From contig CBDCBH010000002.1 of NCBI GenBank assembly GCA_965214235.1, forward strand, positions 1,116,001 through 1,180,000: 64,000 nt of DNA, read 5' to 3'. Source of the stretch: Ilyomonas sp965214235 (GTDB taxonomy: Bacteria > Bacteroidota > Bacteroidia > Chitinophagales > Chitinophagaceae). The notes beneath the pieces were generated by a model that saw only the letters and a program-made list of their open reading frames with translations, was not told where the DNA came from and ran no database searches. Each line of letters opens with the position of its first letter. The first letter of the stretch is position 1. Below, one piece after another: positions 50,285-58,992 of the stretch. Both the position numbers and the translations under genes were made by a program.

Positions 50285-50685
50285 ATGGATATCTATACAG
50301 ATGAAATTGATATATAGATCAAAGACACAGCAGAAAACAGAAAGCTTTTTAGGAAGGCTTTACAAGAGTATTCATCTATTGATTATTTTATGATTGATGA
50401 TATGCAAATTGTTCCTGGTTGGACTTATTTAATTTGAATAATGGAACCTGCTTGGATTTGATGGTTGAAATGAAAGGCTTGAAAAATTATACATTTAATG
50501 AATGCTTGGATGTTGCCACAATAGCTACGATCGAAAACGTTCCTGTTCCCTTTCTTCACATCAATCATCTTATACAAAATAAAAAAGCAGTAAACCGACC
50601 AAAGGATCAACTTGATGTTATGTATCTTGAAAAAATAAAACAAATATTAAAAGAACAAGAAGACAAAACCAGTAATCAGCTATAA
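50285..50685 (+). pseudogene. Decayed nucleotidyltransferase-fold gene
   Basis: ATG 50285 begins TDEIDI (the DxD-type motif of nucleotidyltransferases), then TAG, then IKDTAENRKLF in the same frame; TGG-to-TAG is likely, since the family reads IDIWIKD. The frame runs on to ...MQIVPGWTYLI and stops; near 50425 the protein resumes in another frame as FNLNNGTCLDLMVEMKGL, with a normal-looking C-terminus (FLHINHLIQNKKAVNRPKDQLD). The N-terminal ~40 residues, with the glycine-serine motif, are missing. At least three lesions, so I regard it as dead. The last ten bases overlap the acyl-CoA ligase gene on the other strand. Confidence 0.78.
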
Positions 50686-52463
50686 ATTTCCCTGATTTTA
50701 TCTTTATATGTATCCAATATCACTTTGCGTTTCAGGCTCATTTTAGGCGTCATTTCACCGGTTGCAATTCCCCACTCGCGTGGCAATAATTTAAAACGTT
50801 TTATCTGTTCTACCTGGTTAAAAAAAACATTGTATTTATCGCACACAGATCTATACAAATCAAGCACCTTCGCCTCTTTTATAATTTGCTCCTGACTGCC
50901 GTAAGCAACACCGTTTTCTTTTGCCCATCTTTGCAGCGCCGGAAAAGCAGGAACAATTAATGCGCCTACAAACTTTTCGCCTGCGCCAACCACCATTATC
51001 TGTTCAATAAACATGCTTTCTTTTAGCTTGTTTTCTATCGGCTGTGGCGCTACATATTTGCCGCCACTGGTTTTAAATAATTCTTTTTTACGGTCTGTAA
51101 TTTTTAAAAATTTACCTTCTTCCATTACGCCAATATCGCCGGTATGCAGCCAACCATCAATAATGGTTTCAGCCGTTAAATCAGGACGTTTATAATAGCC
51201 TTTCATTACGCTGTTGCCCCGTACGCAAATCTCACCGTCTTCTTCAAACTTCAAATCAACACCCATAATTACCGGACCTACCGTTCCAAATTTCATATCT
51301 TCCTTTGCCTTTCGGTTCACGGCAATTACAGGACTATTTTCTGTAGGTCCATAACCTTCATAAACCGGTATGCCGCCAGCATTAAAAATGCGCAACAATT
51401 TTTCGCCGCAAGCCGCGCCGCCTGTAACAATGAACGATATATTGCCACCCAACGCTTCGCGCCATTTGCTGAAAATAAGTTTGTTGGCAAGCTTTAATTT
51501 GGTATTGTAAAAAGCACCGCCGTTGGTGCGGTTATCGTACTTTGTTGCCGTGCGAACTGCCCAAAAAAACAAAGTCTTCTTCATGCCTTTTAATTGCGAA
51601 CCGGCTGTCATAATTCTTTCAAAAACCTTTTCCAACAAACGCGGTACAGTGGTAAAACCATTGGGTTTTATTTCTTTTAAATTATCGCCAATGGTATCTA
51701 AGCTTTCTGCATAATAAATAGAAATGCCGCTAAATAAATAAATGTAAGTAACGCATTTTTCAAAGATGTGATTAAGTGGCAAAAAGCTTAACACCTTTGT
51801 GCCCGGCGCATCGGAAAAAGGAAAGCTTTCTTTCGAGTACAGTGCATTGCAAACAATATTCTTGTGTGTAAGCATCACACCTTTAGGCGTTCCGGTTGTG
51901 CCGGAAGTGTAAATAATAGTTGCCAGATGTTCTTCCGGAATGGTCCGCTTTATAGTTTCTACTGTTTGCAACGCTTCGTTATTGCTTATTGCAAGTATCT
52001 CACTCCAATGCTTTGCACCCTCTATATATTCAAATGAATAAATCTCATGCAAGGAAGGAACTTCATGCTGTAACGCTTTTATTTTTTGGTACAACTCTTC
52101 ACTGCTTACAAAAATGTATTTAACAGAAGCATCGTTTAAAATAAAAGAGATTTCCAACGGGTTTGTGGTTGGATATAAGGGTACCAAAACAGCACCGGTT
52201 TGTTGAACAGCCAAATCGGTAAAAATCCATTCCGGCCGGTTGTTGCTAATAATGGCAATGGTATCAGCACCTTGCGGCTCAAAGCTGCGTGCGCCAACAC
52301 CCAATTGCAGCAAGCCTGCGCTAAACCGGTTTACAATTGTTTTTACTTCTTCGGTGTTGTATGTTTTCCATTCTCCGTTTTCTTTTGCACTAAGCATGGT
52401 AATGTTTGGAAACCGTTGCAGTTGCCAATCCACTGCATCAAAAAGTCGTGTTGGTGCATCCAT
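50676..52463 (-). CDS. Long-chain acyl-CoA synthetase / AMP-dependent ligase
   Basis: Activates fatty acids to acyl-CoA using ATP. The AMP-binding fold is complete: P-loop YTSGTTGTPKGVMLTH, the VYEGYGPTENSP motif, GEICVRGNSVMKGYYK, the GWLHTGDIG signature and the C-terminal lysine region (TGEMTPKMSLKRK). Length of about 595 residues fits the long-chain (FadD/FAA-like) group. The start is ATG 52463 (MDAPTRLFDAV); a TTG three codons upstream is also in frame. An exact -7 box TATATTTG is at 52497-52490. It may feed the acyl-CoA dehydrogenase elsewhere in the window, but they are not in one operon. Confidence 0.93.
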   Translation of the reverse strand: MDAPTRLFDAVDWQLQRFPNITMLSAKENGEWKTYNTEEVKTIVNRFSAGLLQLGVGARSFEPQGADTIAIISNNRPEWIFTDLAVQQTGAVLVPLYPTTNPLEISFILNDASVKYIFVSSEELYQKIKALQHEVPSLHEIYSFEYIEGAKHWSEILAISNNEALQTVETIKRTIPEEHLATIIYTSGTTGTPKGVMLTHKNIVCNALYSKESFPFSDAPGTKVLSFLPLNHIFEKCVTYIYLFSGISIYYAESLDTIGDNLKEIKPNGFTTVPRLLEKVFERIMTAGSQLKGMKKTLFFWAVRTATKYDNRTNGGAFYNTKLKLANKLIFSKWREALGGNISFIVTGGAACGEKLLRIFNAGGIPVYEGYGPTENSPVIAVNRKAKEDMKFGTVGPVIMGVDLKFEEDGEICVRGNSVMKGYYKRPDLTAETIIDGWLHTGDIGVMEEGKFLKITDRKKELFKTSGGKYVAPQPIENKLKESMFIEQIMVVGAGEKFVGALIVPAFPALQRWAKENGVAYGSQEQIIKEAKVLDLYRSVCDKYNVFFNQVEQIKRFKLLPREWGIATGEMTPKMSLKRKVILDTYKDKIREIYS

Positions 52464-52472
52464 AAAAAGCAA

Positions 52473-52796
52473 TCTTTTTTAAAATGAAACAAATATAATT
52501 GTTGCAAATCGTTTATGAAGAATGAAGAGTGAATTATGAGCTATGAATGAAAAATACAAAATACAATTTATAGTCTTAACTGTATCATCTCCCCGATTGA
52601 ACATTGTTCCGCCTCAGGCGGACTCTTGTACGCTTTGTTATGAATTGAGCAGTTAAGCGGGTGCTATTTATAAACCGCAATGGTGCGAAAACAAAATAGT
52701 TAGCGAAACAAAACTTTATGTTGGGTTGTTGTTCATCATATCTCTCTACCTCCGCTTCCCGCCTTTCCTTATCTTCGCTATGACAGAGGTAGTAAT
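52473..52796. other. Gene-free stretch between divergent genes
   Basis: It holds the ligase promoter box, and a TCCGCC-TCA-GGCGGA hairpin at 52608-52622. A stretch near 52515-52550 is a loose ATGA-rich repeat (GAATGAAGAGTGAATTATGA). A -7-like TATCTTCG lies at 52770-52777 before the CPBP gene. I see no RNA gene. Confidence 0.5.
52608..52622. repeat. GC-rich hairpin in the intergenic region
   Basis: TCCGCC and GGCGGA arms around TCA. One arm-like sequence (GAGGCGGAC) also occurs at 9847-9855. Not near any gene end. Confidence 0.45.
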
Positions 52797-53780
52797 ATGA
52801 ATATAACGTATGGCAATTCTTCGCGCGGCATTAATTCCTGGGGTCAGTTAGCCATTTTATTTGGCTTGTTAGGGTTTGGTTTTGTAATGGCAGGCGTCGT
52901 TTCAATTATAATTATCAAAGTGGCTCTGGGCGTGCCTTTAAGTCAGTTAACAGCCGCATTGTTAGACCCGAAAAATATACAAATTTCAAGAATTGTTCAG
53001 GTAATAAGTACATTAGTTTTGTTCGCCTTACCGGCTTTTCTTTTTGCAGTGATCATAAACAAAAAACCGTTTCGGTATTTAGGTTTTGCAACGCATTCCA
53101 ACGCCCGCCAATTTTATTTGGTTTTGCTGTTAGTGATTGCCGCCTTGTTTGCGCAAAGTATTATTTCGCAGTTGAACGAAATGATACCCATTTCAAAACA
53201 TTGGGCGCAAACCTTCAAGCGAATGGAAGATGAATACTCAAAAGAAGTATTGAGTATGGCGCAAATGAAAACCTTTGCCGATTATATTTATGCACTTATC
53301 ATTCTTGCTTTTCTGCCAGCTTTATTCGAAGAATTGTTTTTCCGCGGCGCTTTGCAGCAAATGTTCATCGGCTTGTTTCGCAATGTGTTTTGGGGCATAG
53401 TAATTACCAGTATTTTTTTCAGCGCGGCGCATTTTTCTTATTATGGCTTTCTTACCCGTTTGTTTTTAGGTATGCTGTTAGGGTATATTTTTTATTATGG
53501 AAAAAATATATGGCTCAACATTGCGGCGCATTTTTTCAATAATGCAATTGTGGTTACGGGTTTGTATTGGTTAAGCCGTTCGGGCAAACCCATCGAGAAA
53601 GGTATGCAGGACGACAACTATCCTGTTTTAATTGGCATCATTGCCATTATTGCAGTATTAGCACTGTTTGTTTTTTTTAAAAGAGAATGTATGAATACAG
53701 TGTTACTTACGCACGATGGTGTAAGTGATGAGTATAAGGTAAACAACAGTGGCGATGCAGAAAACAACAATCTTCTATAA
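52797..53780 (+). CDS. CPBP-family intramembrane glutamic protease
   Basis: A multi-pass membrane protein of the CPBP (Rce1-like, formerly CAAX) family. The catalytic motif E-E-x-x-x-R is FEELFFRG, and the two later histidine motifs are FSAAHFSYYG and NIAAHFFNNA, all inside hydrophobic helices. Eight or so membrane segments are seen, plus a short charged C-terminus. Length 327 residues is normal. The substrate is unknown; bacterial members act in peptide maturation or bacteriocin self-protection, but no such genes are next to it. It converges on fbaA with a strong shared terminator. Confidence 0.9.
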   Translation: MNITYGNSSRGINSWGQLAILFGLLGFGFVMAGVVSIIIIKVALGVPLSQLTAALLDPKNIQISRIVQVISTLVLFALPAFLFAVIINKKPFRYLGFATHSNARQFYLVLLLVIAALFAQSIISQLNEMIPISKHWAQTFKRMEDEYSKEVLSMAQMKTFADYIYALIILAFLPALFEELFFRGALQQMFIGLFRNVFWGIVITSIFFSAAHFSYYGFLTRLFLGMLLGYIFYYGKNIWLNIAAHFFNNAIVVTGLYWLSRSGKPIEKGMQDDNYPVLIGIIAIIAVLALFVFFKRECMNTVLLTHDGVSDEYKVNNSGDAENNNLL

Positions 53781-53799
53781 AGTTTTGTACGAAAAAATA

Positions 53800-53842
53800 G
53801 AGTAAAAGAAAAGCCGGTTTATTGCCGGCTTTTCTTTTACTC
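53800..53842. terminator. Strong bidirectional terminator
   Basis: A perfect 18-bp stem (53800-53817 with 53825-53842), loop TTTATTG, GC-rich centre GCCGG/CCGGC and AT-rich ends, placed between converging genes. The right arm runs into a copy of the 14-base motif at 53835-53848, which extends into the fbaA stop codon. Confidence 0.9.
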
Positions 53843-53846
53843 CATT

Positions 53847-54920
53847 TTATGAATTGCGATTTATGCAGTTTAAATCGGCAAACGCTTCTTCCAGGCGTTT
53901 TACAAAACTTTCTTCGGCTTTGCGAAGCCACACACGCGGATCGTAGTATTTTTTATTAGGCTTGTTTTCGCCTTCCGCATTACCCAATTGACCTTGCAGA
54001 TAGCCTTCATTTTTTTGATAATAATTTTTTATGCCATCCCAAAACGCCCATTGCATATCGGTATCTAAATTCATCTTAATAACGCCATAATTTAATGTTT
54101 CTTCAATTTGATTTTTTGGCGATCCGCTGCCGCCATGAAACACAAAGTACACAGGTTTATCACCGGCCGATGCGCCTAATTGTTGAGCAATATACTCTTG
54201 GCTGTTCTTTAAAATTTCGGGACGCAATTCAACATTGCCCGGACTATAAACGCCATGTACATTACCAAAAGCGGCTGCAACAGTAAACAGTTTGCCAACT
54301 TTTATTAATTCTTCATAAGCCTGGTAAACATCTTCGGGCTGCGTATATAATTTTGAATTTTCTACACCGCTGTTATCCACACCATCTTCTTCACCGCCGG
54401 TTACGCCAAGCTCAATTTCAATGCTCATTTGCAGCTTGCTCATGCGCTTAAAAAATGCAACTGATGTTTCTATATTTTCATGTAAAGGCTCTTCACTTAA
54501 ATCAAGCATGTGCGAGCTGTACAAAGGCGCACCATTTTTTGCCATATAATCTTCACCAGCCTTCAACAAACCATCTATCCAGGGCAGCCATTTTTTTGCT
54601 GCATGGTCGGTATGCAACACCACCGGCACGCCATAATATCTGGCAACATTATGAATGTGCAAAGCACCGCTTACAGCACCCGAAATATTGGCTTGCAGCT
54701 TATCGTTCGGCATTCCTTTGCCTGCAAAAAATTGTGCGCCGCCATTGCTAAACTGAATAATAACGGGTGAGTTTGTTTTTGCTGCAGTTTCCAATACAGC
54801 ATTCACCGTATTGCTGTTGGTAACATTTACGGCGGGCATTGCAAATTTGTTTTGTTTTGCATCTTCGTAAAGCGAATGGAGTTCTTCACCAAATAAAACA
54901 CCGGCGCGATATTTAGCCAT
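53847..54920 (-). CDS. fbaA: Class II fructose-bisphosphate aldolase
   Basis: Zinc-dependent glycolytic enzyme that splits fructose 1,6-bisphosphate. The family motif VLHTDHAAKK holds catalytic Asp105 and the zinc ligand His106; later motifs are ELGVTGGEEDGVDNS, FGNVHGVYSPGNV and FVFHGGSGSPKNQIEE, and YDPRVWLRKAEESFVKRLEEAF at the C-terminus. ATG 54920 gives 357 residues, the normal class IIa length. The frame extends to 55037 but those ~39 residues are unlike the enzyme. It converges on the CPBP gene across a strong terminator, and Mrr lies upstream on the same strand. Confidence 0.95.
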   Translation of the reverse strand: MAKYRAGVLFGEELHSLYEDAKQNKFAMPAVNVTNSNTVNAVLETAAKTNSPVIIQFSNGGAQFFAGKGMPNDKLQANISGAVSGALHIHNVARYYGVPVVLHTDHAAKKWLPWIDGLLKAGEDYMAKNGAPLYSSHMLDLSEEPLHENIETSVAFFKRMSKLQMSIEIELGVTGGEEDGVDNSGVENSKLYTQPEDVYQAYEELIKVGKLFTVAAAFGNVHGVYSPGNVELRPEILKNSQEYIAQQLGASAGDKPVYFVFHGGSGSPKNQIEETLNYGVIKMNLDTDMQWAFWDGIKNYYQKNEGYLQGQLGNAEGENKPNKKYYDPRVWLRKAEESFVKRLEEAFADLNCINRNS

Positions 54921-55133
54921 AGATTTTGTTTTTATTTTAAAAAAAAGTGCGGCGAAGTTAAGGATATAGAATTTATGATTTGAGATTTGGGGTTGATGAT
55001 TAGAGTTGATAATATTAGCGCAAAAACAAACTGTCATCCTGAGTTCTAATATTTAATTCATAAACTTTTACTCACTCATTTGCCTTGTTTCTTACTACAA
55101 TGTCATGCAGTTGCTTCCTTGTAGCCAGACATT

Positions 55134-56057
55134 TTACTCTTCGCCAAAATAATCACTATCAATTTTTTTCAGTTCATAAATCTGTTGTATCGCACAGCCA
55201 AGGTTGTAGTCAATCATAAGTTGGGTTAACTGTTCTCCATCTATTAGAACAATTTTGGTTTCGTTACGAGGAGTGTACTCTATTGCCTCTTTTGTAAAAT
55301 TAGAAGTTGTAATAAAAATACCTTTTTTTGCTCCTTGACCTGCTAAAGCGCCAACAAACTTATGTAGTTCTGGACGTCCAACGACATTGCCTGGCTTCCA
55401 ACGCTTGGCTTGAATATAAATAACATCAAGTCCAAGTTTATCTTCCTTAATAGTTCCGTCAATACCCTCGTCTCCAGTTCGTCCGACAGCTTTACCAGCA
55501 TCCTTTATGGATCCTCCATAGCCCATTTTTACTAAAAGTTCGATAACAAGCCGCTCAAAAAATGCGGGTGAAAGTTCAACTACTTTATTTAGAAGTTCTG
55601 AAGCCAATGATTTTCTTAGTCGCTGGTAAGCTTTGTCAAACGTTTCTTCTGGCGTCTGGTCATTAGCGATAGAAATAGTTGCAACTTCTATTACTTCATC
55701 TTCGCTTTCAGGTTTACTTGCGTTAATAAATTCATTAAAAGAGTCAAACTGTCTCAAGAACCTTGCATCAATGCGGCTAAGATTTTTTGCTAAAGTCTGC
55801 CTTCCTAAGTCGGTGATTACAAAGGTTGCACGCTTTGGAGAATCAAGAAGTCCTGCCTTCTTTAAATAGGTCTTTGCCCAACCTACACGATTGTCAAAAA
55901 TTGGCTGGTTTCCACTCGCTAATAGTTCCTTCCTTTCTTCGTCAGTTACATGAAACTCAGCTCCTAATTTCTCGATAAGGTCTCTGTATTTATGTTCTTG
56001 CCCGTCTGCCACAAGTTTTAAAAGTGGAAGCATTAATGTCTGGTAATCTGGTATCAT
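55134..56057 (-). CDS. mrr: Mrr-type restriction endonuclease
   Basis: Type IV restriction enzyme that cuts modified DNA. The N-terminal half (about 1-95) is the Mrr_N winged-helix domain; the C-terminal half is the Mrr_cat PD-(D/E)xK nuclease with Glu168 (FFERLV), Asp200 (GDEGIDG) and the Q-x-K pair Gln216 and Lys218 (IQAKRW), followed by IFITTSNFTKEAIEY. Length 307 residues is standard for Mrr. No methyltransferase or other defence gene is nearby, so it stands alone. Base composition resembles its neighbours, although the 170-base stretches on both sides are AT-rich and carry no repeats that would mark a mobile element. Confidence 0.9.
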   Translation of the reverse strand: MIPDYQTLMLPLLKLVADGQEHKYRDLIEKLGAEFHVTDEERKELLASGNQPIFDNRVGWAKTYLKKAGLLDSPKRATFVITDLGRQTLAKNLSRIDARFLRQFDSFNEFINASKPESEDEVIEVATISIANDQTPEETFDKAYQRLRKSLASELLNKVVELSPAFFERLVIELLVKMGYGGSIKDAGKAVGRTGDEGIDGTIKEDKLGLDVIYIQAKRWKPGNVVGRPELHKFVGALAGQGAKKGIFITTSNFTKEAIEYTPRNETKIVLIDGEQLTQLMIDYNLGCAIQQIYELKKIDSDYFGEE

Positions 56058-56279
56058 TTTCTATTTGCCAAGTCGTTTTGTTTATTTCGAAGCTGCTTAT
56101 TAAGCTGCCGCTAACTCCCAAATGTACACAACTCTTTATTCCATATAACACGTATCAGTTGTATTTGTTAAATCACTACTTCCTTTTCAAAAAGCAATTC
56201 TTTCTTAAACAAGAATTTAATTACAACCTCTCTTTACTTTTACCCTGTGGAATTTTGTTTTAAAGCCGACGTTGATGGT

Positions 56280-56555
56280 ATGATGATAACATTTAAAGCA
56301 GAGCGCATTTATCGTTCGCAACAATCGGAACGTTTTAAGCTCACCATTGCCGGAACAAACTCTACCATCATCCTGCAAACCAACCGTCCGGCAACGGAAA
56401 TAAAAAAGAATAATAAAACAACGCAATGGCATATTATAGAAGGTGCTGTTTTTAATAAAGCAAAGCTGGAGAATATGTATCAGCAATTGGAAAAAGCCAT
56501 TCATCATCAACCGGCTTCTTTTCAGGGAACGCTTAATTTTATTGATCATTTCTGA
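56280..56555 (+). CDS. Hypothetical protein
   Basis: A 91-residue cytosolic protein with alternating strands (MMITFKAERIYR, FKLTIAGTNSTIILQTN, WHIIEGAVFN). I do not recognise a named family. The start is placed at ATG 56280; a GTG at 56247 is in frame and would give 102 residues (its first residues, EFCFKADVDG, look coding-like, so it cannot be excluded). It is 23 bases before the PAP2 gene on the same strand and may be cotranscribed. No motif suggests an active site. Confidence 0.65.
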   Translation: MMITFKAERIYRSQQSERFKLTIAGTNSTIILQTNRPATEIKKNNKTTQWHIIEGAVFNKAKLENMYQQLEKAIHHQPASFQGTLNFIDHF

Positions 56556-56578
56556 GTTTATAACTTACTTGCATACTC

Positions 56579-57172
56579 ATGTGGCAAACTATTGAAGAAG
56601 CCGATAGATATTTGTTTCAAAAAATAAACAGCGATTGGACAAATTCATTTTTAGATAATGTTTTTCCGTGGTGGCGTTATCAAAACACATGGCTGCCGCT
56701 GTATTTGTTTTTGTTTTTGTTTTTACTGATGAACTTTGGCTGGCGCATTTGGAAGTGGATTGTTACAGTGGCGCTTACCGTTACCATAACCGACCAATTC
56801 AGCAGTCATTTAATTAAATTATGGGTAAACAAACCACGTCCCTGTCAGGATCCGCTAATGATAAACCATGTGCGGTTATTAATTGGATGCCCCGGTAACC
56901 CTGGCTTTACTTCATCGCACGCCACCAATCATTTTGGTGCAGCCTGCCTGTTTTATTTTACACTAAAACCAGTGCTGAAAAACTGGAGTAAGGGATGGTT
57001 TTTTTGGGCGGCTACCATTAGCTATGCACAAATATATATTGGCATTCATTATCCTTTGGATGTAGTTGGCGGTGCCATTTGTGGCGCACTCATCGGCAGC
57101 GGGATGGCGGCTTTGTATAACCGGTTTATTGGCTTACCGCCTTTGTTGCAAACACCTTATGGTATGCGTTGA
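56579..57172 (+). CDS. PAP2-family membrane phosphatase
   Basis: A membrane-bound phosphatase of the PAP2 superfamily, likely acting on undecaprenyl or lipid phosphates. The three motifs are complete: KLWVNKPRPCQ (motif 1), PGFTSSHATNHF with the catalytic His (motif 2) and IYIGIHYPLDVVGG (motif 3). Six hydrophobic segments are seen. Length 197 residues fits. It lies between a hypothetical gene and a small membrane protein on the same strand, all within about 1.3 kb. Substrate is not certain. Confidence 0.93.
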   Translation: MWQTIEEADRYLFQKINSDWTNSFLDNVFPWWRYQNTWLPLYLFLFLFLLMNFGWRIWKWIVTVALTVTITDQFSSHLIKLWVNKPRPCQDPLMINHVRLLIGCPGNPGFTSSHATNHFGAACLFYFTLKPVLKNWSKGWFFWAATISYAQIYIGIHYPLDVVGGAICGALIGSGMAALYNRFIGLPPLLQTPYGMR

Positions 57173-57211
57173 ACAAAGGCATCTTTATTGTTGGACTTTC
57201 CCTAAAAACCT

Positions 57212-57574
57212 ATGCGATTTTTACCTACCTCCATTCATGGTATTCTTGATTATTTGTATGGAATTGCATTTATTGCCGCGCCAAAACTGTCTCATTTTGA
57301 TGGGCAAAGCGTTACCGCTATTACCACTATCATTGGCATTTTGGTGATTGTTTACAGCCTGTTTACAAACTACGAGCTAAGCCTTTTTAAAAGCATACCC
57401 ATGAAAGTGCATCTCGCATTTGATTTTTTTATTGGTTTGTTTTTACTACTATCTCCCCTGCTGTTTCATTTCGACCATCCGGTAAATCTCACATTCGTAC
57501 TTTTCGGAGTATTTTCTATTGTAGCTTCTATCATTACAAAAACAAGTTCATCTGCAAATGTTTCTGTAAAATAA
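57212..57574 (+). CDS. Small membrane protein with two similar halves
   Basis: A 120-residue protein with four hydrophobic segments in two repeated halves: first half IHGILDYLYGIAFIAAPKLSHFDG and second half VHLAFDFFIGLFLLLSPLLFHFD. Each begins H-x-x-x-D and ends (L/P)xxFxFD, as in SPW-repeat membrane proteins, although I would not insist on that family. Function is unknown. It starts 39 bases after the PAP2 gene on the same strand. Its stop lies six bases before the lpxB stop on the other strand, with no visible hairpin between. Confidence 0.7.
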   Translation: MRFLPTSIHGILDYLYGIAFIAAPKLSHFDGQSVTAITTIIGILVIVYSLFTNYELSLFKSIPMKVHLAFDFFIGLFLLLSPLLFHFDHPVNLTFVLFGVFSIVASIITKTSSSANVSVK

Positions 57575-57579
57575 TTGTG

Positions 57580-58755
57580 TTAAGAAGAAGCAATGCGAAA
57601 CACGCTGGCTGCGGCTTTCAACGATGCGTTGCCACCAGCAGCTAACTTTTGTTTTAATTCAAAATAATCTTTCTGCAACTGTTGTTTTCTTTTGCCATCA
57701 TGCAACAGCAATTGCAGTTCGGCAGTAATGTTAGCAACCGTTAGCTGATGCTGGATTAATTCTTTTACCACCAGTTTATCCATTATTAAATTCACCAATG
57801 AAATATATTTAATGGTGATTAACCGTTTTGCAATTTCATAAGAAATGCGGCTGCCTTTGTAACACACAATTTCAGGTACGCCAAACAAGGCTGTTTCCAA
57901 TGTTGCCGTACCGCTGGTAACCAATGCTGCTGTAGCTTTCATTAATAAACCATACGTTTTACCCGATACAGATGTAACATTGGCAAACCCTTTCAACAAG
58001 TGCTCATAAAAAACATCTTCCTGCCCGGGTGCTTTGGCAACAACAAATTGATAATCGGGAAACAACTTGCTTACTTCAAGCATGATAGGAAGTTTTTTTA
58101 AAATCTCTTGTTTGCGACTACCGGGAAGAAGTGCAATGACTTTTTTGGATGACAGATGGAGGTTGACGGTTGACGAAGAAGAGCTTTCGCTTTCTGTCAT
58201 CTGCCATCTGTCATCTGTCATCTCCTTACCCATGGCTGATTGCTGAAATTGCTCAATTACCTGTACCAACGGATGACCTACATATTCAACGTCCCAGTTC
58301 CACTTTGTTTTATAATAATCTTTTTCAAACGGAAGAATAACCATCATGTGATTGATAGTTTGCATCATTTTTTTTACACGGTTTTCTTTCCATGCCCACA
58401 CTTGCGGAGAGATGTAAAAAACAATTTTGTAACCTTTTGTTTTTGCCCATTCGCTAATACGAAGGTTAAAGCCCGGATAATCAATCAGCACCAACACATC
58501 GGGATTATAGTTTTGTATATCTTCTTTACAAAAAGAAATGTTTTGTAAAATTGTTCGCAGGTTCATAACTACTTCTGTAAAACCCATGAAAGCTAAAGCT
58601 TTGTAATGCTTTACCAGTATAGCTCCTGCTGCTTGCATTAAATCGCCCCCCCAGCAACGAATGTTAGCAAAAGCATCTATGTTATGAAGCTCTTTTATTA
58701 AATTACTGCCATGCAAATCGCCGCTGGCTTCACCTGCAATAATGTAGTATTTCAT
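57580..58755 (-). CDS. lpxB: Lipid-A-disaccharide synthase
   Basis: GT19 glycosyltransferase that joins UDP-2,3-diacylglucosamine and lipid X in lipid A synthesis, at the inner membrane's cytosolic face. Motifs are AGEASGDLHG, RCWGGDLMQAAGA, YISPQVWAWKENRVKK, YVGHPLVQ and LLPGSRKQEI. Residues about 179-204 (TDDRWQMTESES onward) are not part of the family. They come from an inverted-repeat insertion that keeps the frame, making 391 residues where about 365 is typical for Bacteroidota. It sits in the linker between the two lobes, so activity may be kept. Confidence 0.93.
   Translation of the reverse strand: MKYYIIAGEASGDLHGSNLIKELHNIDAFANIRCWGGDLMQAAGAILVKHYKALAFMGFTEVVMNLRTILQNISFCKEDIQNYNPDVLVLIDYPGFNLRISEWAKTKGYKIVFYISPQVWAWKENRVKKMMQTINHMMVILPFEKDYYKTKWNWDVEYVGHPLVQVIEQFQQSAMGKEMTDDRWQMTESESSSSSTVNLHLSSKKVIALLPGSRKQEILKKLPIMLEVSKLFPDYQFVVAKAPGQEDVFYEHLLKGFANVTSVSGKTYGLLMKATAALVTSGTATLETALFGVPEIVCYKGSRISYEIAKRLITIKYISLVNLIMDKLVVKELIQHQLTVANITAELQLLLHDGKRKQQLQKDYFELKQKLAAGGNASLKAAASVFRIASS
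58148..58215. repeat. Inverted-repeat-bounded insertion inside lpxB
   Basis: GATGACAGATGG (58148-58159) and CCATCTGTCATC (58204-58215) are a perfect 12-bp inverted repeat with a 44-base interior. Next to the right arm the motif CTGTCATCTG is repeated to about 58222. The insertion is in frame and encodes about 26 hydrophilic residues. Confidence 0.75.
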
Positions 58756-58936
58756 ATTTCATACAAAGAAAAAAGAAAGAAATGAGATGTTACAGGATAG
58801 CTGTAAACTCTGCTGCATTTAACTATTTTGAACCTTTCTTTGGTTAAGCTCTTACATCTTCATAACCGCACATCAACTGTTCGTTTTCGTACACCTCTAT
58901 TTGGTAAACACATTCAAACGCAAGCCCAGTAAGGGT

Positions 58937-58968
58937 TTTGCACATTGGCACAGGCGTTGGTAATTTTG
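58937..58968 (+). promoter_or_regulatory. Promoter of the ABC-TolC operon
   Basis: TTTG at 58937-58940, exactly 20 bases, TAATTTTG at 58961-58968: an exact Bacteroidota promoter. It sets the start at ATG 58993 and excludes the upstream in-frame start at 58945, which lies inside the promoter. Confidence 0.75.
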
Positions 58969-58992
58969 CTGCAACCAATCAATCATTGTATC

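Noticed and set aside
52780..52800. Six-codon frame overlapping the CPBP start by ATGA
   Set aside because: The -7-like box at 52770-52777 would place transcription start after its ATG, so it is probably not transcribed.
55020..55133. Possible RNA gene before Mrr (GTCATCCTGAG and AT-rich sequence)
   Set aside because: No stable cloverleaf or long stem and no T tract; nothing I can support.
58945..58992. An earlier start for the ABC ATPase
   Set aside because: It lies inside a near-perfect promoter, and the 16 residues gained have no counterpart in the family.
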